From DASSQJ01 sp963730165 (GTDB lineage: Bacteria; Actinomycetota; Actinomycetes; Actinomycetales; Dermatophilaceae): DNA of 64,000 nt. The notes beneath the pieces are model-generated. The model saw only the letters and a program-made list of their open reading frames with translations, did no database searches and had not been told where the DNA came from. Below, piece by piece: positions 24,521 to 32,766 of this stretch. Each line of letters begins with the position of its first letter. The stretch's first letter is position 1. A program made the translations under genes and the position numbers. The stretch lies in NCBI GenBank assembly GCA_963730165.1, contig CAVSQS010000002.1, forward strand, positions 62,001 through 126,000. The letters are read 5' to 3'.

Positions 24521-24550
24521 GGCCGGCCCCCGGGGTGACGAGGGCCGGCC
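24521..24550 (-). terminator. Hairpin between ribF and rodA
   Basis: GGCCGGCCC / GGGCCGGCC, a 9-bp perfect stem with 12-nt loop, immediately after the ribF stop and 3 nt before the rodA GTG. It probably terminates the rbfA-truB-ribF transcript. Its closeness to the rodA start means rodA needs a promoter within or after it, or it acts as an attenuator. Confidence 0.6.
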
Positions 24551-24558
24551 CGTTCTCG

Positions 24559-25521
24559 TCACGCGGGGACGATCTTCGCGAGCAGCTCGCGGCACCGCGC
24601 GACGTCCCCGGCCATGGCCTCCTTGAGCTCCTCCACGCTCTCGAACCTCAGCGTCGGGCGGATGTGCGCCGTGAACTCGACCAGCACCCTCTCGTCGTAC
24701 AGCTCGAGGTCGTCACGGTCCAGCACGTACGCCTCGACCGTGCGCCGGTCGTCGGTGTCGAAGGTCGGGTTGGTCCCGACGCTGATGGCGGCCGGCATCG
24801 TCCGGTCGGCTGCGCCCTCCTCGAGCTCGAGGCGGGTGAGCCATCCGGCGTACACGCCCTCGGCCGGCACCAGGCCGAGCGAGTCCGGGCCGAGGTTGGC
24901 AGTGGGGTACCCGAGGGCGCGGCCCCGGTGGTGGCCGTGGACCACGGTGCCGATGACCCGGTGCGGGCGCGCGAGGATGCGCGCCGCCTCGGCGACGTCG
25001 CCCTCGCGCAGCAGCCGGCGGACCACGGTCGAGGAGTAGCGCTCCCCGTCGCCGATGTCGTCGAGGGCGATGACCTCGAAGCCCAGCTGCTCGCCGAGTG
25101 CCGCGAGGGTCGTGACGTCGCCGGAGTTGCGGTGGCCGAAGCGGGTGTCCATCCCGACGACGACGCAGCGGGCATCGAGGCCGCGCACGAAGACCGAGCG
25201 GACGAAGTCGGCCGGCGTCTGACGGGCGAACTCCTTGGTGAAGTCGAGGACGAGGAGCCCGTCGATGCCGAGGTCGCCGATGAGGTCGTCGCGGATCTCG
25301 GCGGGGGCGATGATCTCGGGGGCCCGCTCGGGATGGAGCACGGCCACGGGGTGGGGGTCGAAGGTCACCGCGACCGTCGGCAGCCCCATCCGCCGACCGA
25401 CCTCGACGAGGGCACCGAGCACGGCGCGGTGGCCACGGTGGACCCCGTCGAAGTTGCCGAGGGAGAGCACGCAGGGGCGCAGGGCCTCGGGCGTGTGGGC
25501 AGGGTCGGTCCAACGATGCAC
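24559..25521 (-). CDS. ribF: Bifunctional riboflavin kinase/FAD synthetase
   Basis: Converts riboflavin to FMN and then FAD. The 320-residue protein has an N-terminal FMN adenylyltransferase domain (LSLGNFDGVHRGHRAVL, VTFDPHPVAVL, VGMDTRFGHRNSGD, YSSTVVRRLLREGD) and a C-terminal riboflavin kinase barrel (HRVIGTVVHGHHRGRALGYPTANLG, PAAISVGTNPTF, VEFTAHIRP). GTG 25521 (VHRWTD) fits the usual start; GTG 25530, one nt after the truB stop, is the alternative. Third gene of rbfA-truB-ribF. FMN/FAD from it would feed the flavin module at 39571-42415. Confidence 0.96.
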   Translation of the reverse strand: MHRWTDPAHTPEALRPCVLSLGNFDGVHRGHRAVLGALVEVGRRMGLPTVAVTFDPHPVAVLHPERAPEIIAPAEIRDDLIGDLGIDGLLVLDFTKEFARQTPADFVRSVFVRGLDARCVVVGMDTRFGHRNSGDVTTLAALGEQLGFEVIALDDIGDGERYSSTVVRRLLREGDVAEAARILARPHRVIGTVVHGHHRGRALGYPTANLGPDSLGLVPAEGVYAGWLTRLELEEGAADRTMPAAISVGTNPTFDTDDRRTVEAYVLDRDDLELYDERVLVEFTAHIRPTLRFESVEELKEAMAGDVARCRELLAKIVPA

Positions 25522-25531
25522 GGGAGACACT

Positions 25532-26497
25532 CTACGAACTCGCGGGCGCGAAGACGGCGCGGGAGCGCGCCGTGGGGCCCGACTCGTCGAGGACGGCGAC
25601 GAGCGAACCGTCCGGGGCGAGGGCGGCGACCGGCCCGACCCGGCCCGGTCGGGCCGACTGGACCCGTTGGCCGTGACCCAGTCGCCGCGCCTCCTCGGTG
25701 GTGAGCTCACGCACGGCGAACGAGGCCCGTGCCGCCTCCGCGAGGGGGACGACCGGCATCGGCTCGCCGATCCGCGCCTCGAGGTCGGCGAGGGGGTGGG
25801 CCTGCTCGAGGGTGAAGCCGCCCACCCGGGTCCGGCGCAGTGCGGTGAGGTGGCCACCGCACCCGAGCGCGACGCCGAGGTCGCGGGCGAGGGCCCGGAC
25901 GTAGGTGCCGGACGAGACGGTCACCTCGATGTCGACGTCGAGTACCGGCACCTCGCCGGCGCGCCCGGGGCGGACCTCGCCGACCTCGAAGCGCGACACG
26001 GTGACCGGTCGGGCGGGGAGCTCGACGTCCTCCCCGGCCCTGACCCGGTGGTAGGCCCGCTCGCCCTTGACCTTGATCGCACTCACGGCGCTGGGCCGCT
26101 GGAGGATCGCGCCGGTGAGCCCGTCCGCGGCCCGCACGACCGCCTCGCGGTCGACGCCGGCCGCCCCCGGCGCCCAGGTCACCTCCCCCTCCCCACCCGG
26201 GTCCGCGCTCCACGCGTCGTCGGTGAGGGTCGCCTGGCCGAGGCGCACCGTCGCGGTGTAGTCCTTGTCGGACCCGACGAGGAAGGTGAGCAGACGGGTG
26301 GCGCGCCCCACCCCGAGGACGAGCACGCCGGTGGCCATCGGGTCGAGGGTCCCGGCGTGTCCGACCTTCCGGGTGGCGCACAGCCGGCGCGAGCGCGCGA
26401 CGACGTCGTGGCTGGTCCAGTCGCGCGGCTTGTCGACGACGAGCACGCCCTCGGGCGTGGGTTGCTGGGCCGGGCCGGCGTCAGCGGGCGTCGGCAC
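25532..26497 (-). CDS. truB: tRNA pseudouridine(55) synthase
   Basis: Makes pseudouridine 55 in the tRNA T-loop. The 321-residue protein shows VLVVDKPRDWTSHDVV, the catalytic-Asp motif VGHAGTLDPMATGVLVL, SAIKVKGERAYHRVRAGE and a C-terminal extension with a PUA-like segment. GTG 26497 is chosen because GACGAGGAG lies about 6 nt upstream; it overlaps the 3' end of rbfA by 17 bp, so translation is coupled. Confidence 0.96.
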   Translation of the reverse strand: MPTPADAGPAQQPTPEGVLVVDKPRDWTSHDVVARSRRLCATRKVGHAGTLDPMATGVLVLGVGRATRLLTFLVGSDKDYTATVRLGQATLTDDAWSADPGGEGEVTWAPGAAGVDREAVVRAADGLTGAILQRPSAVSAIKVKGERAYHRVRAGEDVELPARPVTVSRFEVGEVRPGRAGEVPVLDVDIEVTVSSGTYVRALARDLGVALGCGGHLTALRRTRVGGFTLEQAHPLADLEARIGEPMPVVPLAEAARASFAVRELTTEEARRLGHGQRVQSARPGRVGPVAALAPDGSLVAVLDESGPTARSRAVFAPASS

Positions 26498-26948
26498 CCG
26501 GCTCCTCGTCGCCCTCGGCGTCCTCGTCCTCGCGCTCGTGGCGATACGGGTCGGGCTCGCCCGCGTAGCGTGCTCCGGCCGCGGCGCGGGCCATTTCGGC
26601 ATCCCGTGCGCGGGCCTCCCGCAGGAGGTCCTCGACGTGGGCCGCGGTCTCGGGCACGGCATCCGCGATGAACTCGAGCGACGGGGTCAGCCGGATGCCC
26701 AGCTGCTTGCCGACGAACGAGCGCAGCCTGCCCTTGTTCGCCTCGAGGATCCGGGCCGTGGTCTCGCGCTGCTCCTCGTCGCCGAAGACGGTGTAGAAGA
26801 GCGAGGCGTGCTGCAGGTCCCCGGTGACGCGGACGTCGGTCAGGGTGACGAACCCGAGGTCGGGGTCCTTGACGATCGACTCCAGGTTCGCGGCGGTCAC
26901 CGTCTTGATGCGGTCGGCGACCCTGCGGGCGCGTGCTTCGTCGGCCAC
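26481..26948 (-). CDS. rbfA: 30S ribosome-binding factor RbfA
   Basis: 155-residue cold-shock assembly factor for the 30S subunit. It begins with the family helix ARRVADRIKTVTAANLE, then GFVTLTDVRVTGDLQHASLFYTV, and KQLGIRLTPSLEFIADAVPETA, followed by an acidic tail with EDEDAEGDEEPG. GTG 26948 has GAGGAGCC upstream. In other actinobacteria it follows infB closely; here 2.9 kb of plus-strand genes and repeats intervene. A TAGGGT at 26985-26990 could serve as its own -10. Confidence 0.95.
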   Translation of the reverse strand: MADEARARRVADRIKTVTAANLESIVKDPDLGFVTLTDVRVTGDLQHASLFYTVFGDEEQRETTARILEANKGRLRSFVGKQLGIRLTPSLEFIADAVPETAAHVEDLLREARARDAEMARAAAGARYAGEPDPYRHEREDEDAEGDEEPGADAR

Positions 26949-27005
26949 GGCTCCTCCTCGGGCGGGGTGGTCTGGGCGGCCCCCACCCTAGTCGCGACCA
27001 GCAGG

Positions 27006-27011
27006 TACCAT
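27006..27011 (+). promoter_or_regulatory. -10 hexamer of leaderless promoter (copper-island membrane protein)
   Basis: TACCAT, 6 nt before GTG 27018. A minus-strand TAGGGT (26985-26990) for rbfA lies 15 bp away, so the two promoters are back to back. Confidence 0.5.
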
Positions 27012-27017
27012 CGACGC

Positions 27018-27599
27018 GTGCTGGACACGGGTCGAGGGGCGCTGCGTGCCGCACGCGCGGCGTTCACGACACTGCTCGTCCTCGGCCTCGCGACCTCGGC
27101 CCACACGCTCGGCGGCGGTCATGCTCCCGGGTTCATGGCCACGGCGGTCCTGACCCTCGTCGTCGGCCCGCTCGCGTGGTGGTGCGCGCGTCGACACCTC
27201 GGCGCGCTGCGGCTCGTCGTCCTCCTCGGCGGCGCCCAGGCCCTCGTGCACGCCGGGCTCACCGCGATGGCACCCTCCGCCGGTACCGGCTCGGCACTGC
27301 ACGTCCACGGCGGCCTCCCCGCCGGGTTGGGCGGTGTCGCCTCGACCGGTGCCGGGCACCACGCGCCGGGCACCTCGATGCTGCTGGCGCACGCCGTCGC
27401 CACCGTCGTCACCGCACTGGTCCTGGCCCGCGCCGAGGACGTCCTCTGGCGGGTCGTGCTGCTCCTGCTCCCCCGGGCCACCCCCCGGGTCCGGGTTCCG
27501 GCGGCGGCCCGCACCGCTCCCGAGCCGGTGCTCCTCGCGCTCACCGGGCGCGCGCCGCGCCCCGTCGGGGGTCGCGCCCCACCTCTCGCGGTCGCCTGA
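27018..27599 (+). CDS. Membrane protein of the copper/peroxidase island
   Basis: 193 residues with about four or five hydrophobic helices (for example TTLLVLGLATSAHTL, GFMATAVLTLVVGPLAWW, LRLVVLLGGAQALVHAGL, MLLAHAVATVVTALVLA). Histidines cluster in and between helices: HTLGGGHAPGF, LHVHGG, GAGHHAPGTS. Given its placement directly before a PCuAC copper chaperone gene, a role in copper handling is likely but inferred. The family is unrecognised; short actinobacterial proteins near copC/PCuAC genes are similar in character. Confidence 0.7.
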   Translation: MLDTGRGALRAARAAFTTLLVLGLATSAHTLGGGHAPGFMATAVLTLVVGPLAWWCARRHLGALRLVVLLGGAQALVHAGLTAMAPSAGTGSALHVHGGLPAGLGGVASTGAGHHAPGTSMLLAHAVATVVTALVLARAEDVLWRVVLLLLPRATPRVRVPAAARTAPEPVLLALTGRAPRPVGGRAPPLAVA

Positions 27600-27644
27600 G
27601 CCGGTTCCCGGGCCGGCTCCTCGACCGACCCGTCACGACGGGTC
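27598..27644 (+). terminator. Two small hairpins between island genes
   Basis: GAGCCGG / CCGGCTC (27598-27619, 8-nt loop, overlapping the stop codon) and GACCCGT / ACGGGTC (27627-27644, 4-nt loop). They could terminate or attenuate transcription before the copper chaperone gene. Confidence 0.45.
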
Positions 27645-27709
27645 CCGGGACCGACCCCAGAACCCCGGGCGGCCGCGTGCGCGCTGCCCCGACTCCCCCA
27701 GGAGACCCC

Positions 27710-28308
27710 GTGAACACCCCCTCCCCCGTGGCCCGCCGGGCCGCGGTCACCGCGGCTGCGGCCGCGCTCGCCCTCGGTGTCGCCGGCTGCGGCAGCACCA
27801 CCGACACCAGCGCCCCGGCCGGGACCGGGTCCACCGTGCTCAGCCTCCAGGACGGCTGGGTCAAGGCCGTCGAGCTGCCCGGCACCCCGTCCGAGTCGTC
27901 CTCGACGTCGGCGTCGAGCCCGATGGCCCAGGACGGGATGTCGATGCCGATGACCGCGATGTTCGGCACGCTGCGCAACGAGACCGACGGTGACGTGACC
28001 GTCACCGGGGCAGCTCGCCCGCCGCCGGAACGGTCGAGCTGCACGAGACGGTCAGGACCGACTCCGGGTCCATGCAGATGCAGCCCAAGCCGGGCGGCTT
28101 CGTCATCCCCGCCGGGGGCGAGCAGACCCTTCAGCCCGGGGGTGACCACGTCATGCTCATGGGCCTGACGCAGTCGCTGCCCAACGGCACGGAGGTGACG
28201 GTGACCCTGCGGACCTCTGCGGGTGACGTCACCTTCACCGTTCCGGTCCGCACCTTCACCGGCGCCCAGGAGTCCTACGCCCCCGGCGCCAGCCCCTCGT
28301 CGTCGTGA
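27710..28308 (+). pseudogene. Copper chaperone PCuAC lipoprotein, single-base frameshift
   Basis: From GTG 27710 (RBS AGGAG) the first frame gives a lipoprotein signal with lipobox LGVAGC (Cys 27) and a PCuAC beginning up to DVTVTGA. At about 28010 one base is missing; the next frame then gives SSPAAGTVELHETVRTDSGSM, MQMQPKPGGFVIPAGG, and GGDHVMLMGL, which complete the His/Met copper-binding set of the family (HxxxMx...HxM). As sequenced, the protein would be truncated. Either a recent mutation or a sequencing error. An intact version would carry Cu(I) outside the membrane. Its stop overlaps the Dyp peroxidase start. Confidence 0.8.
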
Positions 28309-29531
28309 CGTCGGCACCCGGCGGACCCGACCGCGCGGCGGCGGGGCCCCGCCGTCGCACGGTGATCCTCTCCGGCCTCGTCGGTGCCGGCGCCGGAGTG
28401 GTCTCCGGCGCCGGCGCCGCGGTCGCCGCAGAGCGCCGCCACACCGAGCCCGACGCGCGGCTCGAGGCGGCGCGCACCGTGGCGCGCCCGTTCCGCGGCG
28501 CGCACCAGGCCGGCATCATCGACGCGCCCCCGCCGTACGCGGTCTTCGTCGCGCTCGATCTCGCCGACGGGGCCGACCGCGACGGCGTGCGGCGCCTGCT
28601 CACCGTGTGGACCGACGACATCGAGCGCCTCATGTCCGGACGAGGGACCCTCACCGACCTGGAGCCGGAGCTCGCGGCCGTGCCCGCCTCCCTGACGGTC
28701 ACTGTCGGGGTCGGCCCGCGGGTCGTCGAGCTCGCGGGTGCCGAGCAGCCCACCTGGCTCGCGCCGCTGCCGGAGTTCCCCGAGATCGACCGGCTCGAGG
28801 ACGCGTGGAGCGGCGGCGACCTCCTCCTGCAGATCTGTGCCGACAGCCCGAACACCGTCGCCCACGCGCAGCGCCGGCTCACGACCTCGGTGGCCGGGCT
28901 CGCCACCGTGCGGTGGGTCCAGCGCGGCTTCCGCGAGCCGTACGAGGGCCCCGGCGTGCCGATGCGCAACCTGCTCGGCCAGGTCGACGGCACGGTCCAG
29001 CCCGACGTCACCGGCATCGACGCCGACCTGCTCTGGGTCGGCGACCAGGGTCCGGCATGGCTGAGAGGCGGGTCCTCGGTCGTCGTGCGCCGCATCGGGA
29101 TGAGGCTCGACGACTGGGACCGGGTCGACCGCGCTGCACGCGAGAACGCCATCGGCCGGCGGCTGGACTCCGGAGCCCCCGTCACCGGCGGCACCCTCGA
29201 CACCCCACCGGACCTGGAGGCCACCGACGAGCTGGGGTTCCACGTCGTCGACGACGCAGCGCACCTGCGACGCGCCCACGCGGCGGCCCCGCACGAGCGC
29301 TTCCTGCGGCGCCCCTACTCCTACGACGACCCCGAGGGCGGTGCGATGCGCTCTGGCCTGGTCTTCGTGGCCTACCAGGCCGACCCGGTGCGCCAGTACG
29401 TGCCCGTGCAGCGGCGTCTCGCGGAGAAGGACCTGCTCAACCTCTGGACGGTACCCGTGGGGTCGGCCGTCTTCGCCGTCCTGCCCGGAGCCCGGGCGGG
29501 CGAGATCCTCGGCCGGTCCTTGTTCGCCTGA
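28305..29531 (+). CDS. Dyp-type haem peroxidase, Tat-exported
   Basis: 408-residue dye-decolorising peroxidase of the EfeB-like, exported class. The N-terminus has a twin-arginine signal (PRRRTVILSGLVGAGAG, RR around 16-18). The GxxDG family motif appears as GQVDG at 225-229, with the distal Asp 228. The proximal haem ligand is probably His 320 in DDAAHLRRAH, and the RRPYSYDD segment follows at 335-342. GTG 28305 overlaps the upstream stop by 4 bp (GTGA). PCuAC plus Dyp neighbours resemble iron/copper uptake clusters such as EfeUOB, but no EfeU permease is present. Confidence 0.92.
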   Translation: MTSAPGGPDRAAAGPRRRTVILSGLVGAGAGVVSGAGAAVAAERRHTEPDARLEAARTVARPFRGAHQAGIIDAPPPYAVFVALDLADGADRDGVRRLLTVWTDDIERLMSGRGTLTDLEPELAAVPASLTVTVGVGPRVVELAGAEQPTWLAPLPEFPEIDRLEDAWSGGDLLLQICADSPNTVAHAQRRLTTSVAGLATVRWVQRGFREPYEGPGVPMRNLLGQVDGTVQPDVTGIDADLLWVGDQGPAWLRGGSSVVVRRIGMRLDDWDRVDRAARENAIGRRLDSGAPVTGGTLDTPPDLEATDELGFHVVDDAAHLRRAHAAAPHERFLRRPYSYDDPEGGAMRSGLVFVAYQADPVRQYVPVQRRLAEKDLLNLWTVPVGSAVFAVLPGARAGEILGRSLFA

Positions 29532-29551
29532 CCGGGCCCGCGGACCCTCGG

Positions 29552-29605
29552 GAGACGAGAACACGCCGCCCACCCCGACGGGGGGACGGCGTGTTCTCGT
29601 GTCTC
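29552..29605 (+). terminator. Terminator after Dyp peroxidase
   Basis: ACGAGAACACGCCG (29555-29568) pairs perfectly with CGGCGTGTTCTCGT (29587-29600), 18-nt loop, and GAGAC/GTCTC extends it imperfectly. It lies 20 bp after the peroxidase stop. Confidence 0.75.
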
Positions 29606-29610
29606 GACGC

Positions 29611-29906
29611 GCCATCGCTGCGCTCAGGCGCGCGGCTTCGCCCACGCAGAGCGTGGGACCCACCGCATCTCGGCGGACCAGATGCGGTCGCCGCCGCGCG
29701 CCATCGCTGCGCTCAGGCGCGCGGCTTCGCCCACGCAGAGCGTGGGACCCACCGCATCTCGGCGGACCAGATGCGGTCGCCGCCGCGCGCCATCGCTGCG
29801 CTCAGGCGCGCGGCTTCGCCCACGCAGAGCGTGGGACCCACCGCATCTCGGCGGACCAGATGCGGTCGCCGCCGCGCGCCATCGCTGCGCTCAGGCGCGC
29901 GGCTTC
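29611..29906. repeat. Three 89-bp tandem repeats plus partial copy ending inside infB
   Basis: Three units (29611-29699, 29700-29788, 29789-29877) are essentially identical; a fourth, 29-bp copy (29878-29906) contains the infB stop codon and its last codons. Each full unit holds two short hairpins, CCCACGC-AGA-GCGTGGG and CCGCATCT / AGATGCGG. A GCCGCGCGCC / GGCGCGCGGC stem forms across each unit junction. The array lies between convergent infB and the peroxidase gene, so it may act as a strong two-way terminator. The unit shares GCCATCGCTGCGCTCAGG and CCGCATCTCG with the infB 3' end, suggesting it grew from that end. Confidence 0.93.
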
Positions 29907-32707
29907 TCCCGCATCTCGTAGGTCGTGATGAGGTCCTCGATCTGCAGGTCGTTGTACGACCCGAGGTTGATACCGCACTCGAAGCCCTCACGGACCTCCG
30001 TGACATCGTCCTTGAAGCGGCGCAGGCCGGCCACCTCGACGTTCTCGGCGACGACCACGCCACCTCGGGTGATGCGCGCCCTGCTGCCGCGGCGGATCTC
30101 CCCGCTGCGGACGATCGACCCGGCGATGTTGCCGAACTTGCTCGAGCGGAAGATCTCGCGGATCTCGGCGGAGCCGAGCTCGACCTCCTCGAACTCCGGC
30201 TTGAGCATGCCCTTGAGGGCCTGCTCGATCTCCTCGATCGCCTGGTAGATGACCGAGTAGTACCGGATCTCGACGCCCTCGCGCTCGGCGACCTCGGCGT
30301 TCTGGCCCTCGGCCCGCACGTTGAAGCCGATGATGATCGCGTTGGACGCCATCGCGAGGTTGATGTTGTTCAGCGTGATGGCGCCGACCCCGCGGTCGAT
30401 GATCCGCAGGTCGACCTCGTCGCCGACGTCGATCTGGAGGAGCGCGTCCTCGAGCGCCTCGACCGAGCCCGACACGTCGCCCTTGAGGATGAGGTTGAGC
30501 GTGTCGACCTTGCCCTGGGCGAGGGCCTCGTTGAGGTCCTCGAGCGAGATGCGCTTGCGGGCCTTGGCCAGGGAGGCCTGGCGGTCGGCCGCCTCGCGCT
30601 TCTCGGCGATCTGCCGGGCGGTGCGGTCGTCGGGGGCGACGACGAAGGTGTCGCCGGCCCGCGGGACCGAGGAGAGCCCGAGCACCTGGACCGGCCGCGA
30701 CGGACCGGCCTCGTCGACGTTCTGGCCGTGCTCGTCGAGCATGGCCCGCACGCGTCCGTGGGCGGACCCGGCGACGATCGCGTCACCGACGTGCAGGGTG
30801 CCCGACTGGATGAGCACGGTCGCCGTGGCACCTCGGCCCTTGTCGAGGTTCGCCTCGATCGCCACGCCCCGGGCGTCGCGGTCGGGGTTGGCCCGCAGGT
30901 CGAGCGCGGCGTCCGCCGTCAGGAGGACCGCCTCGAGCAGCGAGTCGATGTTCTGTCCCTGCTTCGCGGAGACGTCGACGAACATCGTCTCGCCGCCGTA
31001 CTCCTCGGCGACGAGGTTGTACTCGGTCAGCTGCTGGCGGATCTTCTGGGGGTTCGCCCCGTCGACGTCGATCTTGTTGACCGCGACGACGATCGGCACG
31101 TCGGCCGCCTGCATGTGGTTGAGCGCCTCGACCGTCTGCGGCATCACGCCGTCGTCGGCCGCGACGACGAGGATCGCGATGTCGGTGACCTTCGCACCGC
31201 GAGCCCGCATGGCGGTGAACGCCTCGTGGCCCGGGGTGTCGATGAACGTGATCGCCCGGTCGACACCCTCGTGCTCCCGGTGGACCTGGTAGGCACCGAT
31301 GTGCTGGGTGATGCCGCCGGTCTCGCCACCCGCGACGTCCTCGTTGCGGATGGCGTCGAGCAGCCGGGTCTTTCCGTGGTCGACGTGACCGACGACGGTC
31401 ACGACCGGCGGACGCGCCGCGAGGTCCTCCTCGTCCTCGGAGTCGACACCGAAGTCGAGGTCGATGTCGAAGGAGTCGTAGAGCTCGCGCTCCTCCTCCT
31501 CCGGCGACACGAGCCGGATGTCGTACCCGAGCTCGGAGCCGAGGACCTTGAAGGTGTCCTCGTCGAGGCTCTGGGTCGCGGTCGCCATCTCACCGAGGTG
31601 GAACAGGACCGTGACGAGCGACGCGGGGTTGGCGTTGATCTTGTCGGCGAAGTCGCTCAGGGTCGCGCCCTGGCGGATCCGGACGACCGTGGTGCCGTCG
31701 CCGCGGGGGACGCTGACGCCACCGATGCTCGGCGCCTGCATCTCCTCGAACTCCTGACGCTTGGCGCGCTTGGACTTCCGACCCCGCTGCGGACGGCCAC
31801 CACCGCGGCCGAACGCGCCCTGGGTGGAGCCACGGCCACCGCGACCGCCGGGGCCACCACCGGGGCGACCACCGAAGCCGCCGGGGCCACCACCGCCACC
31901 GGGACGGCCACCGCCCCCACCGCCGGGACGGCCGCGGGCCGGACGGTCGCCGGGGCGCGCGACGGCGCTGCGGTCGGGCATCATGCCCGGGCTCGGCCGC
32001 ACGCCACCGGGGCGCGGGCCACCGGGACCGCTGGTGCCGCCCGGACGGGGCCCGGGACGGCTCTGCGGCCTCGGCATCCCCTGGCTCGGGGCGAAGGGGT
32101 TGTTGCCGGGGCGCGGGGAGGCCTCGCGGCTGCGGCCCATCCCCTGGCTCGACGCGTACGGGTTGTTCCCCGGGCGCGGACCGGACGGGCGCGGGGCCGG
32201 ACGGGGACCACCGGGACGTGGCGCCCCACCCTCGCGGGCGGCGGGCGCCTGGGGAGCCGGCGGGGTCGCCGGCTTGGGGGCGCCCGGTGTCGGGCGCGCC
32301 GGCGCCTCGGGGGCCGTCGGCGCCTGGGCGGCGGGGGCCTCGGGGGCCGGGGTGGGAGCCGCCGGCGCCGGGGCCGCGGGGGCCTTCGGCGTCTGCGCGG
32401 CCGGAGCCTCGGGGGCGGCCGGAGCCTCGGGGGCGGCCGGAGCCGGAGCCGGCGGGGCGGCGGGGGCCTCCGGTGCCGGGGCGGGGGTGGGTGGGGCGGG
32501 GGCCGCCTTCTTCGCCGGGGCCTTGGGCGCCTCGGTGGCCTGCGGCTTCTCGACCGGGTACTTCTCGTTGTACCGCCGGACGACCGGCGCCTCGATCGTG
32601 GAGCTCGCGCTCTTGACGTACTCGCCCATCGCGTTCAGGCGCTCGAGGACGACCTTGCTGGTCTCCCCGCGCTCCTTCGCGAGTGCGCTCACACGGACTT
32701 TCGACAC
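29891..32707 (-). CDS. infB: Translation initiation factor IF-2
   Basis: 938-residue GTPase that delivers initiator tRNA to the 30S subunit. The N-terminal IF2_N helix (VRVSALAKERGETSKVVLERLNAMGEYVKSA) is followed by a Pro/Ala-rich then Gly/Arg-rich disordered region (about 60-315), a second IF2_N segment, the G domain with P-loop GHVDHGKT at 440-447, DTPGHEAF and NKID, and the C-terminal domains. GTG 32707 has AGGAGAGA upstream. Part of rimP-nusA-ylxR-infB. The stop codon lies within a copy of the 89-bp repeat. Confidence 0.98.
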   Translation of the reverse strand: MSKVRVSALAKERGETSKVVLERLNAMGEYVKSASSTIEAPVVRRYNEKYPVEKPQATEAPKAPAKKAAPAPPTPAPAPEAPAAPPAPAPAAPEAPAAPEAPAAQTPKAPAAPAPAAPTPAPEAPAAQAPTAPEAPARPTPGAPKPATPPAPQAPAAREGGAPRPGGPRPAPRPSGPRPGNNPYASSQGMGRSREASPRPGNNPFAPSQGMPRPQSRPGPRPGGTSGPGGPRPGGVRPSPGMMPDRSAVARPGDRPARGRPGGGGGGRPGGGGGPGGFGGRPGGGPGGRGGRGSTQGAFGRGGGRPQRGRKSKRAKRQEFEEMQAPSIGGVSVPRGDGTTVVRIRQGATLSDFADKINANPASLVTVLFHLGEMATATQSLDEDTFKVLGSELGYDIRLVSPEEEERELYDSFDIDLDFGVDSEDEEDLAARPPVVTVVGHVDHGKTRLLDAIRNEDVAGGETGGITQHIGAYQVHREHEGVDRAITFIDTPGHEAFTAMRARGAKVTDIAILVVAADDGVMPQTVEALNHMQAADVPIVVAVNKIDVDGANPQKIRQQLTEYNLVAEEYGGETMFVDVSAKQGQNIDSLLEAVLLTADAALDLRANPDRDARGVAIEANLDKGRGATATVLIQSGTLHVGDAIVAGSAHGRVRAMLDEHGQNVDEAGPSRPVQVLGLSSVPRAGDTFVVAPDDRTARQIAEKREAADRQASLAKARKRISLEDLNEALAQGKVDTLNLILKGDVSGSVEALEDALLQIDVGDEVDLRIIDRGVGAITLNNINLAMASNAIIIGFNVRAEGQNAEVAEREGVEIRYYSVIYQAIEEIEQALKGMLKPEFEEVELGSAEIREIFRSSKFGNIAGSIVRSGEIRRGSRARITRGGVVVAENVEVAGLRRFKDDVTEVREGFECGINLGSYNDLQIEDLITTYEMREKPRA

Positions 32708-32766
32708 ATCTCTCCTGTCCAGGTCCGTGCCGGGCGGCGCGGACCGTCGTTACAGCTGGGGGGTGC

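Noticed and set aside
24521..24550. FMN riboswitch near ribF
   Set aside because: The structure is a simple hairpin after ribF; no conserved FMN-aptamer pieces are present upstream of ribF.
29611..29906. CRISPR array
   Set aside because: The 89-bp units are adjacent without variable spacers, contain several hairpins and part of infB, and there are no cas genes.
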